In this document: one piece after another, positions 16,701 through 25,955 of the stretch
Layout: every line of letters begins with the position of its first letter
Numbering within the stretch: position 1 is the first letter of the stretch
Assembly (NCBI GenBank): GCA_026993705.1
Contig: JALWSJ010000422.1
Span: forward strand, 1 to 36,201
Length of the DNA: 36,201 bases
Direction of reading: 5' to 3'
From: Flavobacteriales bacterium
Lineage (GTDB): Bacteria > Bacteroidota > Bacteroidia > Flavobacteriales_D > Parvicellaceae
The notes under the pieces: generated by a model
What the model was told of the DNA's origin: nothing
The model's database searches: none
Seen by the model: the letters and a program-made list of their open reading frames with translations, nothing else
Translations under genes and position numbers: made by a program

Positions 16701-17043
16701 AAGCGTAGGCTACTAGATTATTTAAATCTGTCCCTGTGTAAGTTCCTAAAAGAGGAGCTGTGGTAGAGTTTCCGTCATAAATCTCCATAAAATCTCCTGC
16801 TCCCAAGGTAAACGTAAACCATGTTAGCACAATGGCTTGGTTTGCTTGATCAGGACAAATCGTCATAGTGAAATCTTGATTAGCTGAATATCCTGAGGCG
16901 TTTACTCCTCCAGTATCGTATAGTGTAAAATTACAATCATTTCGAGTTGTGTTGGAAATGATTACTTCTTGAGCGAAAATACCTAATCCAGCAACAGAAG
17001 TAAGTAGAAAAAGTAGAACTAATTTTATTATTTGTGTTGTCAT
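13756..17043 (-). CDS. Giant secreted CUB-like/P-domain/PKD protein with T9SS type B sorting domain
   Basis: A 1095-residue extracellular protein. The signal peptide is about 1-24 (ending LGIFAQEV). A CUB-like domain follows (about 27-147: FTLYDTGG, DFMEIYDGNSTTAPLLGTYTG). Next are a PKD domain (about 150-240: YDWDFGDGTNE), a proprotein-convertase P-like domain (about 270-425: HTFIGDLIISIICPSG, LNGTWTLQICDMWAQDEGD), and about six more PKD domains, each with a W-x-F/Y-GD core (SYSWDFGDETPP, NWNFGDTTSAT, WVWNYGDGSAF, WSWDFDDTQNN, FWSFEEN, YLWYFGDIDS). The last 85 residues are a T9SS type B (gliding-motility-associated C-terminal) domain: PNTFTPNGDGENDTF ... WDGTYKGVPAQQDVYTYKV. A surface adhesin role is plausible but not shown. 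It lies 47 bases after the thioesterase gene. Confidence 0.9.
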   Translation of the reverse strand: MTTQIIKLVLLFLLTSVAGLGIFAQEVIISNTTRNDCNFTLYDTGGVNASGYSANQDFTMTICPDQANQAIVLTWFTFTLGAGDFMEIYDGNSTTAPLLGTYTGTDLNNLVAYASINNTSGCLTLHFVSDGADNGVFNASVKCEIPCAYPLAGVATPTNPLVQICKGTTVNLDGSNSTAQPGFTLSEYDWDFGDGTNEANTIPTTSHTFNQTGRYIVSLEVKDDNGCKNKNAAFVEVIVETDPVFSLESKSVCEGEIFCLEAGATSPPLPAPAPNMFGQGIHIPDDVGSCFQATQFFNVFPVGSHLTNINQLQSVYANMQHTFIGDLIISIICPSGQSVIMHQQGGGGADLGGDYYWSPTTSNPTWANSGAGGMLPPGTYASVQSLSGLVGCELNGTWTLQICDMWAQDEGDVFGWSVNIDPSLYVDLTALSPTIGPNADSSVLSGSGMTYLSSDGDTLCAQQNTAGNYDYTYTVTNSFGCTHDTTVTVTVKPGPIAGFDFDSICLEETANFTNLTQGSVNLFSYSWDFGDETPPATTFDATHDYTAAGDYAVHLSVDAGNGCTDDSTQIIQVYDEPVADFNFTDDCLYTDPVFTDASSVASGTIETWNWNFGDTTSATLIQSTAESPTHHYVNDGSYDVKLIVITDKNCNDTLVKTTTRYPIPQVDFSFEPECEYDSVTFVNLTTINAPDNISSWVWNYGDGSAFSSVEQEKHKYPQEGDYTITLIATSNHGCINDTSHTITIYPEPIAAFSQTTVCENGEATAFTDQSSVVWGLVVGWSWDFDDTQNNTSTLPNPSHDYEQDGDYNVQLIAQTDFGCVDTTENTVTVLAKPTNDFTATLTEYCQPNCTEFSDLTVPNAGSIVARFWSFEENDQSFDSTQVVCFENLSHTDTKTFGVQLITQNNLGCYDTLLREEYITVWPKPLASFEALPPKTNMYETEIEFENNDEGGVTYLWYFGDIDSSTMFAPVHLYPDTGTYEVTHIVTTEYNCKDTTTRNVRIEAVLNVYIPNTFTPNGDGENDTFFLKGYAIVEDNFQFMIFDRWGKMIYFTDSFIPWDGTYKGVPAQQDVYTYKVLLKDVFGKSHEYRGHVNLIR

Positions 17044-17090
17044 ATATCGTTTATTCTATACGCATAACGAACAAGGATACTGAGGGTTGC

Positions 17091-17519
17091 TTAGTCCTTC
17101 CTCCAATTTTCTCGCTTTATATATACTATTCCTTTAAAAAAAGCTACTCTTTCTCCAGAGCTTTTAATCACTTCTACAACGTAATGCCCTATTTTAGAAG
17201 ACTTACTTATCTCTTCTGCCTTTGCCAATAATACATCTCCTTTTCTAACAGGATGTAAATGAGCAATAGATGTTTCTACAGAAACCGCATGATTCCCATA
17301 AGAATTTGACGCAAAAGCCAAGCAAGAATCTGCCAAAGAATAGGTGATTCCACCATGAGCAATACCGAAACCATTTAGCATTTCTGGACGAATTTTCATC
17401 TGTAACACACATTTGCCCTCACCAATTTTCACTACTTCAATCCCTAACCACTTGGAGAAGAAATCTTTCTCCAACATCTGTTCTACAATTTCTTTCGCTT
17501 GCATGTAACTATCTTTCAT
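17091..17519 (-). CDS. PaaI-like hotdog-fold acyl-CoA thioesterase
   Basis: A cytosolic thioesterase of the PaaI/4HBT group that hydrolyses acyl- or aryl-CoA thioesters. The start is taken at MKDSYMQAKEIV, one base after the pyrG stop; the longer frame would run into the pyrG coding sequence. About 142 residues, normal for the family. The signature NGFGIAHGGITYSLADSCLAFASN (about 48-71) contains the HGG loop and the Asp used in PaaI catalysis. SVETSIAHLHPVRKGDVLLA is the second half of the hotdog. PaaI itself usually sits with phenylacetate genes, but none are nearby, so this is named only at family level. The tight spacing suggests co-transcription with pyrG. Confidence 0.85.
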   Translation of the reverse strand: MKDSYMQAKEIVEQMLEKDFFSKWLGIEVVKIGEGKCVLQMKIRPEMLNGFGIAHGGITYSLADSCLAFASNSYGNHAVSVETSIAHLHPVRKGDVLLAKAEEISKSSKIGHYVVEVIKSSGERVAFFKGIVYIKRENWRKD

Positions 17520-17520
17520 A

Positions 17521-19209
<1,689 letters not shown>

Positions 19210-19227
19210 TTATTAACAACATGAATT

Positions 19228-20409
19228 TTACGCAAAAATAACTCCACTACCCAGCAACTCATCCCCGTCATACCACGCTACAAATTGCCCTGAAGCAATG
19301 CCTCTTTGAGGTTCATCAAATAACACGTATAACCCATTACTCTCTTGCATCAAAGTAAGAGGCGTTAGTTCCTGCCGATAACGGATACGTCCCATATATT
19401 TTCGTTTTTCTCCCACTTCCATTTTTAAATCATCCCTAACCCAATGTACATCTTTACTCTGTACCAGAAGTCCCTTTCTATAAAGTCCTTTATGCTCTGT
19501 TCCTTGTCCAACATACACAATATTATCGATAGTATCTGTTCCAATGACAAAAAGAGGTTCTTTTGTTCCTCCTACTCCTAACCCTTTTCGTTGCCCTTCG
19601 GTAAAATAATGAGCTCCTTGATGTTTCCCCACTTCTTTTTTGCTTTTTGCTAAATGTAAAGGATACGGGTTTACCAATGTTTTCATATCGTTATTCTCAT
19701 AAGAGAAAATTGCATCATCATCTGCGATTTCAATGATACTTCCTTTTTTAGGCTTTAACTTTTGCTGTAAAAAAACCGGTAGTTTAACCTTTCCAATAAA
19801 GCAAAGTCCTTGTGAATCTTTTTTATCTGCTGTATTCAAGCCAATTTCACGAGCAATTTCCCTTACCTTACTTTTTTGCAAATGACCAATAGGAAATAAT
19901 GCTTTACTCAACTGCTGCTGGCTCAACTGACACAAAAAATAACTTTGGTCTTTGTTGTTATCCGCTCCGGCAATAAGACGATACATCTCTTTCCCGTCTT
20001 TTTCCATCACTTCTTTCTGGCAATAGTGCCCCGTCGCCACAAAATCAGCCCCCAATTCCAATGCTTTGTCTAAAAAAATATCAAACTTTACTTCTCGGTT
20101 ACACAACACATCAGGATTAGGCGTTCTACCTCTTTGGTATTCTGCAAACATATAATCGACTATTCGTTCCTTATACTCCTCGCTAAAATCAATAACCTGA
20201 AAAGGAATACCTAAGCTCTCTGCGACCTGCAAAGCATCATTACTATCATCAATCCAAGGACAATCATCGCTAATAATTACGGAATCATCGTGCCAATTTC
20301 GCATAAAAATACCTACCACATCATATCCTTGCTCTTTTAATAAATAAGCACTTACACTCGAATCAACTCCCCCAGAAAGTCCTACTACAACTCGTCCTTT
20401 GTTCTCCAT
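19228..20409 (-). CDS. mnmA: tRNA-specific 2-thiouridylase MnmA
   Basis: Adenylates U34 of Lys/Glu/Gln tRNAs and transfers sulfur to make 2-thiouridine. The start is [18 protein letters not shown]; the track's TTG start lies upstream and overlaps a promoter-like box. 393 residues. The PP-loop SGGVDSS is at about 12-18, followed by [12 protein letters not shown] with an acidic, Cys-containing insert ([12 protein letters not shown]). The first catalytic Cys is in [14 protein letters not shown], the second in [12 protein letters not shown], and the C-terminal beta-barrel ends in [19 protein letters not shown] minus-strand TATTTTTG box is about 27 bases upstream, and Flavo-1-like copy B1 lies beyond that in the same orientation. 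Confidence 0.95.
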   Translation of the reverse strand: MENKGRVVVGLSGGVDSSVSAYLLKEQGYDVVGIFMRNWHDDSVIISDDCPWIDDSNDALQVAESLGIPFQVIDFSEEYKERIVDYMFAEYQRGRTPNPDVLCNREVKFDIFLDKALELGADFVATGHYCQKEVMEKDGKEMYRLIAGADNNKDQSYFLCQLSQQQLSKALFPIGHLQKSKVREIAREIGLNTADKKDSQGLCFIGKVKLPVFLQQKLKPKKGSIIEIADDDAIFSYENNDMKTLVNPYPLHLAKSKKEVGKHQGAHYFTEGQRKGLGVGGTKEPLFVIGTDTIDNIVYVGQGTEHKGLYRKGLLVQSKDVHWVRDDLKMEVGEKRKYMGRIRYRQELTPLTLMQESNGLYVLFDEPQRGIASGQFVAWYDGDELLGSGVIFA

Positions 20410-20435
20410 TTGATAACTTCTATAAAATTTAACCA

Positions 20436-20443
20436 CAAAAATA
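20436..20443 (-). promoter_or_regulatory. Candidate -7 box for mnmA
   Basis: Minus-strand TATTTTTG matches TAnnTTTG about 27 bases before the mnmA ATG. No TTTG was found at the ideal 19-base spacing; the nearest lies 13 bases away. Confidence 0.4.
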
Positions 20444-20491
20444 CGCAAATCTAAAACAAATACTTCCGAATGATAAAAAAGATAATAATTT

Positions 20492-20629
20492 GGGCGTTCC
20501 CCTTTTCTGCTAAAGACACATATCGCTATGCGAAACGTGTCTTCAGCAGAAAAGGGTCGGGCTATCCACTATATCTTTTGCCCTCCAAAAGGAGGGAGGG
20601 CAAAAGGATGCCGTTCCTATCCCTAACGC
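20492..20629 (-). ncRNA. Flavo-1-like structured repeat, copy B1 (class B)
   Basis: Read on the minus strand it begins GCGTTAGGGATAGGAACGGC and ends GGGGAACGCCC. Class B flanks surround P2: CATCC before it and GATATAGTGGATAGCC after it, so ATCC/GGAT and GGC/GCC can pair. P2 is CCTTTTGCCCTCC..GGAGGGCAAAAG and P3 is CCCTTTTCTGCTGAAGACAC..GTGTCTTTAGCAGAAAAGGG. It lies upstream of mnmA in the same orientation, ending about 80 bases before the ATG. With copy B2 it forms a divergent pair around the M2a-M1c block, which together fill the 580-base mnmA/DUF721 gap. Confidence 0.72.
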
Positions 20630-20669
20630 GGGTCAGGTAAGTGTAAATTTTATTGTGCTAAGATGTTCC

Positions 20670-20795
20670 GTGTTAGGGATTCCAACTAACGTAAAAATAC
20701 AATATTGAAAATCAATGGATTATGAAATTACCTAAATTTTTATGTTAGCTCAAAAACTCAACTGTTTTTCGCAGTCGCTTAATGATCCCTAACGC
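20670..20795. repeat. M2 repeat module, copy a (126 bp)
   Basis: Bounded by GTGTTAGGGAT and ATCCCTAACGC in inverted orientation. Inside are CCAACTAACGTAAAAATA near the left and AAAACTCAACTGTTTTT followed by CAGTCGCTTAAT near the right, all shared with 32393-32521, while the centres differ. There is no ORF. Its right hinge is also the left end of M1c. The 40 bases to its left, between two hinges, are not recognised. Confidence 0.7.
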
Positions 20796-20891
20796 GAAGA
20801 AAATGAGCGAGAAGAAAACGGAGTTTATTTTTCATCGTCTAAAGAAACTAAAACTCATGTTCTTAGCACTCATTTCACATGCGTTAGGGAT
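20785..20891. repeat. M1 repeat module, copy c (107 bp, internally deleted)
   Basis: Bounded by ATCCCTAACGCGAAGAAAAT and CATGCGTTAGGGAT. Its reverse complement follows M1b through GAGTTTTAGTTTCTTT and GACGATGAAAAAT, then lacks about 50 bases that include the GCATAGC palindrome, and rejoins near the other end. The right hinge is the 5' end of Flavo-1-like copy B2. Confidence 0.65.
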
Positions 20892-21012
20892 AGAAGTGGC
20901 ATCCTTTTGGGTTGTTGCGTATATGCAACCCAAAAGATATAACGGATAGCCTGACCTTTCGCGAGTAAAATAAACGGTAAAACCTTTATTTTATTCGCGA
21001 AAGGGAACGCCC
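20881..21012 (+). ncRNA. Flavo-1-like structured repeat, copy B2 (class B)
   Basis: Opens GCGTTAGGGATAGAAGTGGC and closes GGGAACGCCC. P2 is CCTTTTGGGTTG..CAACCCAAAAG and P3 is CCTTTCGCGAGTAAAATAAA..TTTATTTTATTCGCGAAAGG. The constant linker reads AGCCTGACC, one base different from other copies. It ends 16 bases before the stop codon of the convergent DUF721 gene. Confidence 0.72.
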
Positions 21013-21028
21013 AAAACAATCTAAAAAA

Positions 21029-21349
21029 CTACACAAAAACAATATCAAGCACTACCGTTCTGCCTAAGTCTTCGTTTATCATATCTATGATTTTAGACCT
21101 CCCCATACTTAACTCCTCGCGAATAATAGAGGAAGTTAACTTGACATACATTCGCTTGTTTTTCAGATGGATTTTTTCGGTGTATTTAACGATAGGTGCT
21201 CCCATTAGTTTTTTGAACGAATTGATGGCTTCGTATTCGTCAAAATTTTTGGTCAAACCGTAGGCTTTTAGCAATTTGGTTACCACCTCATCAATGCTTT
21301 CTTCGTTTGATGTTCGCTTATATCGCGGGTTAAATTTCTTCATTTTCAA
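21029..21349 (-). CDS. DUF721 / DciA-like protein
   Basis: A 106-residue protein of the DUF721 family. The better-studied relative DciA is a loader for the replicative helicase DnaB in bacteria that lack DnaC/DnaI; whether this short Bacteroidetes form does the same is inference. Visible features are a basic N-terminus (KMKKFNPRYKRT), an amphipathic helix (SIDEVVTKLLKAYGL), the conserved core FKKLMGAPIVKYTEKIHLKNKRMYVKL, and LTSSIIREELSMGRSKIIDMIN, typical of the domain's second half. It is the last gene of a four-gene cluster with 3-4 base gaps (epimerase, asnB, aminopeptidase P, this gene) and is followed by the convergent copy B2. Confidence 0.75.
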   Translation of the reverse strand: MKMKKFNPRYKRTSNEESIDEVVTKLLKAYGLTKNFDEYEAINSFKKLMGAPIVKYTEKIHLKNKRMYVKLTSSIIREELSMGRSKIIDMINEDLGRTVVLDIVFV

Positions 21350-21352
21350 GTA

Positions 21353-22786
21353 TTAATGGCGAACAAATATGCTAAATAATTTCATTAAATTTTCTATTTC
21401 TTCAATCGTCTTCGGTACACAGTCCGATAGTACTTCGGGGGCTCCATCGGTTATCAATACATCGTCTTCTATTCGTACGCCTATGTTCCACCATTTAGGG
21501 TCGCATGGTGAACCTTCTGGAATGTAAATACCTGGTTCAACTGTGATAACAACGTTTCGTTTAAGAGGCAAATACGTGCCAACATCGTGTACGTCTAACC
21601 CCAAATAATGAGAAGTGCCGTGCATAAAATAACGGCGAACACCCAAAGGATTTTTTGTGATGCCCAACTTCTGTAATTCCTGTGAAACCACTGAGGTTGC
21701 TGCAATATTTGGATCCCAAAAGGAGTTGCCTTCTTTGCATTTTTTTATTCCCGCTTGTTGAGCTTTGAGGACGATATTGTAAATAATTTTTTGTTCTTCA
21801 CTAAATTTGCCATTCACAGGTAATGTACGTGTAACATCAGCTGTATAACCGTGATATTCTCCCCCGATATCACTTACCAATAATGAATTGTCGGTGGTGA
21901 TTTTACGATTGGAATTGTAGTGTAAGACACAAGAGTTTTCTCCGCTTCCCATAATGGAAGGAAAACCGGGGTATTCAGCTCCGTTAGCTTTAAACACATA
22001 TTCTACAATTGCTTCTGTTTGATATTCTGGCATGTTCGGCTCTAAGGCTTTCATCAGTTCTATTTGTGCTTTACATGTGATTTCTACTGCTTTTCGCATC
22101 ATATACAACTCTTCTTCGCTTTTTATTTCTCTTAGTTGAGCCATCCAATGCGATAGTGATGTAGAATCTTTTTTATTCTTATCTTCTACTCCTATTTTTG
22201 AATCAAACTGAAGAAGTAGGTTGTTTAAATCTGCTTTGTCAAACACGTTATCTCGGACGTCTTTTCGTATCGGAAAGTAAAAGATTTTGTCTGCTTTATC
22301 GAAATACAAATCGGTGTTTTTAAACTTTGTATTGTTTTCTGCGGTTTCTATTTCCAGCACCAATTCTGCTCCTAAAGCACCTAAACGCTTCCCTGTCCAA
22401 AGTTCGTCTTTGGTATCTTTTTTTTGAACAAACAAAATTTCCTTTGTTGTTTCGCCATTAATCTTCACAGGGTTTTTGAAAATAACCAACACAGAATGAG
22501 GCTCTCTTAATCCGGTTAAGTAATAGAAATTAGGGTCTTGATGGTATTCGTAATCCACATCGTTTGAGCGAGTTCTTACCGGGGCAGAAAAAAACACAGC
22601 TACAGAGTTATTGGGCATCAAACTTCTTATCTTTTCTCTATTTTTTTTGTGGAATGATGCAGGTAGTAAATCCTTGTCATAAATTCCAAACTGTTTTAGG
22701 TTTACACCATCAACACCCTTAACTTCCTGTGCTATGGAAGTAAGTAAAGGAAAAATAAAAAGGACTAAAAAGCTAAAAGGTTTCAT
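21353..22786 (-). CDS. Exported Xaa-Pro aminopeptidase (M24B, aminopeptidase P)
   Basis: A dinuclear-metal peptidase removing N-terminal residues that precede proline. 477 residues, with a signal peptide at about 1-19 (ending LTSIAQEV), so it is predicted periplasmic, unlike cytosolic PepP. The N-terminal creatinase-like domain contains YEYHQDPNFYYLTGL. The catalytic pita-bread domain shows all expected metal ligands: the two Asp in SDIGGEYHGYTADVTRTLP, the His in MHGTSHYLGLDVHDVG, the first Glu in TVEPGIYIPEG, and the second Glu in GVRIEDDVLIT. It lies between asnB (4-base gap) and DUF721 (3-base gap). The cluster's functions do not form an obvious pathway. The family call is firm. Confidence 0.92.
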   Translation of the reverse strand: MKPFSFLVLFIFPLLTSIAQEVKGVDGVNLKQFGIYDKDLLPASFHKKNREKIRSLMPNNSVAVFFSAPVRTRSNDVDYEYHQDPNFYYLTGLREPHSVLVIFKNPVKINGETTKEILFVQKKDTKDELWTGKRLGALGAELVLEIETAENNTKFKNTDLYFDKADKIFYFPIRKDVRDNVFDKADLNNLLLQFDSKIGVEDKNKKDSTSLSHWMAQLREIKSEEELYMMRKAVEITCKAQIELMKALEPNMPEYQTEAIVEYVFKANGAEYPGFPSIMGSGENSCVLHYNSNRKITTDNSLLVSDIGGEYHGYTADVTRTLPVNGKFSEEQKIIYNIVLKAQQAGIKKCKEGNSFWDPNIAATSVVSQELQKLGITKNPLGVRRYFMHGTSHYLGLDVHDVGTYLPLKRNVVITVEPGIYIPEGSPCDPKWWNIGVRIEDDVLITDGAPEVLSDCVPKTIEEIENLMKLFSIFVRH

Positions 22787-22790
22787 ACAA

Positions 22791-24677
22791 TCAATAAGTT
22801 ACTTCGTTGCGTTGTAGCCAATGTGCCAACACCACCAAGTGCCAGACTCTACTCCACGAAACCTTGTAATGGTTATTTAAAAATAGTTGCCACAATTCGT
22901 CAATAGCATTCGCATCGAAATAAGGTTGTTTTTTCAGCCAATCTAATTGCGTTATACAAAAATCTTTCAATTCTTTTTTCATCCAATGTTGCCACGGAAA
23001 CACAAAACCCATTTTTTTCCTGTTTACAATTTCCTTTGGTAATAAATCACCCATACTATCTACCAATAATTTCTTGGGAGTGTAAGGGAATTTATATTCA
23101 TCTGGCACACCGTAAACGTACTCAACAAAATTATGGTCTAAAAAGGGAACTCTAACTTCCAAAGCACTCGCCATACTCATTTGATCGACATCTCGCAACA
23201 ATACGTTTTGCATGTAAGTATGTAGTTCCAAAAATGAAACTTTACTCAAAAAAGGAACATTAAATCCCGGTTTTTCTACATCAATATGTTGTACTCCGTA
23301 TTCAAAAACTGCATTTTTAGGCAGAGAGTTTTTATGGGTTGCTTTTTTAATCATATCGTCAGGTAAAACTTGACGACTTACCGGGTAATAAAAGGGTAAT
23401 TCTAAATATTTTTTGGTTATGGTTTCTGTTATTTTATCGGAGGCTATCGAAGGTTTTATCAATTGTAAGGTTTTGCCCGCCAATTTTCTAAACACCAAAG
23501 GGAAAGAGTACATCCACTTTTTGTCCAACAAATTTATAGCTCTATGAAAAATATCATACCCGGCAAACAATTCATCGCCACCTAAACCGGACAGTGCCAT
23601 GGTAACTCCTTTTTCTTTGGTTACTTTTGCTACGACATAGGAATTGATGCCATCAGCACTCGGATGATCCATTGCATCAAGGGCAGCAGGTAAATCATTT
23701 AAGAAATCTTGTGGTGTTAAATTGATTTGTGTATGTTCAGTTTTGAACTTTTCAGCGATGATTGAAGCGTATTTTGCTTCGCTAAATTCTTCTTCATCAA
23801 ACGAAATAGAGAATGTACGAACGGGACGAGAACTGACTTCACTCATCAAAGCAACAATAGAACTTGAATCTATCCCGCCACTTAGGAAAGCTCCATAGGG
23901 AACATCGGCTTGCATTCTATTTTTTACGGAGGTCAACAAGCGTTCTTTTATCTCTTTAGTTACTTCTTCATAACTTTGATTTTCTGCTTTTCTATTAATA
24001 AAGACTCCTATATCCCAATAGCGTTCTATCATATATTCATCATCACTAAGAAAAATATAATGCCCTGCTTCCAACATTTTGACGTTCTTCACTATCGTGC
24101 GAGGAGCGTGGACAGTTCCGTATCTCAAATAATCAATTAATCCTTCCTCGTCTATTTTCTTATCGATAAAAGGCAATGAAATCAAACTTCTAATTTCTGA
24201 GGAGAAAGCAAAATGTTTGTTGTCGTCAAAATAATACAGAGGTTTAATGCCTAGTCTATCTCTGGCAATAAAAAGTGTTTCGTCTTTTTTATTCCAAACG
24301 GCAAAAGCAAACATTCCGTCCAGCTTATGCAAACAACCTTTCCCCCATTTTTGATAAGCCGCTAAAAGAACTTCGCTATCCGAATTGGTTTTAAAGTCGT
24401 AAGATTCTTTCAGTTGTTCTTTGAGTTTTAAGTAATTGTAAATTTCGCCATTAAATACTAAAACAAGGTTACCGTCATTGCTTAGCATGGGTTGGTTTGC
24501 TTCATCAGACAAATCGATGATAGACAAACGATTATGACCTAATGCTATTTTATGGTCTTGAATACAGAAATCGGTAGCATCCGGACCTCTGTGAGCCGAA
24601 AGCTTGTTCATCTTTTGAATTGCCGACTTGGGGTCAGGTAAGCCTTGCAGATTATAAATCCCGTTTACTCCACACAT
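22791..24677 (-). CDS. asnB: Asparagine synthase (glutamine-hydrolysing), AsnB type
   Basis: Uses glutamine and ATP to amidate aspartate; some homologues instead amidate sugars in surface polysaccharide pathways. 628 residues. The N-terminal class II glutaminase has catalytic Cys2 (MCGVNGIYN), KMNKLSAHRGPD, GHNRLSIIDLS and VFNGEIYNY. The synthetase domain has the ATP-binding PP-loop GAFLSGGIDSSSIVALM, ALSGLGGDELFAGYDIF, and VDQMSMASALEVRVPFLDHNFVEY. The length and the C-terminal KKEL..WxHWMKK region resemble the long AsnB forms common in exopolysaccharide loci, and the preceding gene is a nucleotide-sugar epimerase (3-base gap), so a glycan role is possible. Metabolic asparagine synthesis is equally compatible. 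Confidence 0.92.
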   Translation of the reverse strand: MCGVNGIYNLQGLPDPKSAIQKMNKLSAHRGPDATDFCIQDHKIALGHNRLSIIDLSDEANQPMLSNDGNLVLVFNGEIYNYLKLKEQLKESYDFKTNSDSEVLLAAYQKWGKGCLHKLDGMFAFAVWNKKDETLFIARDRLGIKPLYYFDDNKHFAFSSEIRSLISLPFIDKKIDEEGLIDYLRYGTVHAPRTIVKNVKMLEAGHYIFLSDDEYMIERYWDIGVFINRKAENQSYEEVTKEIKERLLTSVKNRMQADVPYGAFLSGGIDSSSIVALMSEVSSRPVRTFSISFDEEEFSEAKYASIIAEKFKTEHTQINLTPQDFLNDLPAALDAMDHPSADGINSYVVAKVTKEKGVTMALSGLGGDELFAGYDIFHRAINLLDKKWMYSFPLVFRKLAGKTLQLIKPSIASDKITETITKKYLELPFYYPVSRQVLPDDMIKKATHKNSLPKNAVFEYGVQHIDVEKPGFNVPFLSKVSFLELHTYMQNVLLRDVDQMSMASALEVRVPFLDHNFVEYVYGVPDEYKFPYTPKKLLVDSMGDLLPKEIVNRKKMGFVFPWQHWMKKELKDFCITQLDWLKKQPYFDANAIDELWQLFLNNHYKVSWSRVWHLVVLAHWLQRNEVTY

Positions 24678-24680
24678 TGG

Positions 24681-25628
24681 TTATAAGTTGATTTGTTGAA
24701 GAAATTCCTTGTTATTTATCATCTTTTCAATCCCTTCTTCAATGGATACCAACGGACGATTTAATATTTTTTTCATTTTGGAATTATCGGGTAATCTTCT
24801 TGTCATATCTCCTTCTTTCAATGGAGGGAGGTGTATGATTTTTGATTTTGAGTTGGTTTTCTTGATGACTAATTTTGCTAAATCAAGTACACTGATTTCG
24901 TCCGCTCCTCCAATATTTATGGTGTCGTTCAGATGTAGATTGTTTTCAAAAATTTTTACACAAGTATCAATATTGTCATCTACATAACAAAAAGTACGTG
25001 TTTGCGAACCGTCTCCGTATATGGTTATCGGTTCGTTTTTAAGTGCTAAAGCTATAAATTTAGCCACTACAAAATCAACACTTTGATTCGGCCCGTAAGT
25101 GTTAAAAAAGCGAAAAATAGTATAATCTAAGTCAAAAGATTGTTTGAATGAACGGAAATAGGCTTCGCCTACGTTTTTAACTACCGCGTAAGGAACTTTT
25201 GAGTTTAGTGGTGTGGTTGCTTCGTTTTGGGGAAGCTCTACCGGTTCTCCGTAAACTTCGGAAGATGATGAAAAGAAAACGTGTTGAACAGAAGTGTTTT
25301 TACATAGATTTAGAACGTTTCTTATTCCTTCAATATCGGTTAAAACTTGAATTGGATTTTCTTGTGTGCGTTTTACACCTACGACTGCGGCATAGTGAAA
25401 TACATAGTCGAATTTATACGACAGCATCAACTCTGAAATATCTCTATAATTATTTACATCGCAATATACAAATTCCCAATTGTCGTATTCTTTAGAGGGT
25501 AGTTTTGATTTGTTTCCGGTTGATAAATTATCCGCTATAACTACGTGATAATCGGGGTTTTGGACTAATCTTTTTGCTAACGCTCCTCCTACATTTCCGG
25601 CACCACCTGTTATTAATATTTTTTTCAT
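24681..25628 (-). CDS. NAD-dependent nucleotide-sugar epimerase/dehydratase
   Basis: An extended short-chain dehydrogenase that modifies a nucleotide-linked sugar, e.g. epimerisation or dehydration for surface glycans. The start is MKKILITGGAGNVGG; the track's MHNFGRR extension overlaps the promoter region. About 315 residues, typical. The Rossmann motif GGAGNVGG lies at about 8-15, then DNLSTGNKSKLP and FHYAAVVGVKRTQENP. FFSSSSEVYGEP holds the active-site Ser region, and YAVVKNVGE carries the catalytic Tyr-x3-Lys. FRFFNTYGPNQS and GDGSQTRTFCYVDD are standard UDP-glucose 4-epimerase/UDP-glucuronate decarboxylase positions. The exact sugar cannot be deduced. It is the first gene of the asnB cluster. 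Confidence 0.88.
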   Translation of the reverse strand: MKKILITGGAGNVGGALAKRLVQNPDYHVVIADNLSTGNKSKLPSKEYDNWEFVYCDVNNYRDISELMLSYKFDYVFHYAAVVGVKRTQENPIQVLTDIEGIRNVLNLCKNTSVQHVFFSSSSEVYGEPVELPQNEATTPLNSKVPYAVVKNVGEAYFRSFKQSFDLDYTIFRFFNTYGPNQSVDFVVAKFIALALKNEPITIYGDGSQTRTFCYVDDNIDTCVKIFENNLHLNDTINIGGADEISVLDLAKLVIKKTNSKSKIIHLPPLKEGDMTRRLPDNSKMKKILNRPLVSIEEGIEKMINNKEFLQQINL

Positions 25629-25654
25629 TTTTCTTACTTTAGTATTTCGTCTTC

Positions 25655-25662
25655 CAAAGTTA
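25655..25662 (-). promoter_or_regulatory. Candidate -7 box for the epimerase-asnB cluster
   Basis: Minus-strand TAACTTTG matches TAnnTTTG about 27 bases before the epimerase ATG. No convincing -33 element was found. Confidence 0.42.
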
Positions 25663-25772
25663 TGCAATATTTTAGAACCTATTTAATTTGAGTTAAAAAA
25701 CTATTCTTTTTTCTGCTTTTGAAGGGATGGGGTATGTTTTCTTCGCTTCTTTTTATTCTCGCTCATTTTCCT

Positions 25773-25914
25773 GCGTTAGGGAAAGAAGTGGCATCCTTTT
25801 GTGTTGTTGCATATATGCAACACAAAAGATATAACGGATAGCCCGACCATTACGGCGTTAAAAAGTGGTGTAGTAGTAACGGAACTGCTTTTTTATGCTG
25901 TAATGGGAACGCCC
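25773..25914 (+). ncRNA. Flavo-1-like structured repeat, copy B3 (class B)
   Basis: Opens GCGTTAGGGAAAGAAGTGGC and closes GGGAACGCCC. P2 is CCTTTTGTGTTG..CAACACAAAAG around GCATATATGC. P3 is of the ATTACGGCGTTAAAAAGTGG..GCTTTTTTATGCTGTAAT type shared with A2 and B4, but its middle no longer pairs well. It lies about 40 bases upstream of the SIMPL gene in the same orientation, so it would be part of that transcript's leader if the promoter is upstream of it. The bases just before it (TCTCGCTCATTTTCCT) match the end of an M1 module. The rest of the 288-base gap holds only the epimerase -7 box. Confidence 0.7.
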
Positions 25915-25955
25915 AAATCTTTTTTTTCTTATCTTGGCTTTTTCTTTTTTTTAAG

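Noticed and set aside
20410-20448. TTG-started extension of MnmA
   Set aside because: The PP-loop N-terminus begins at the ATG at 20409 and the extension overlaps a TATTTTTG promoter-like box.
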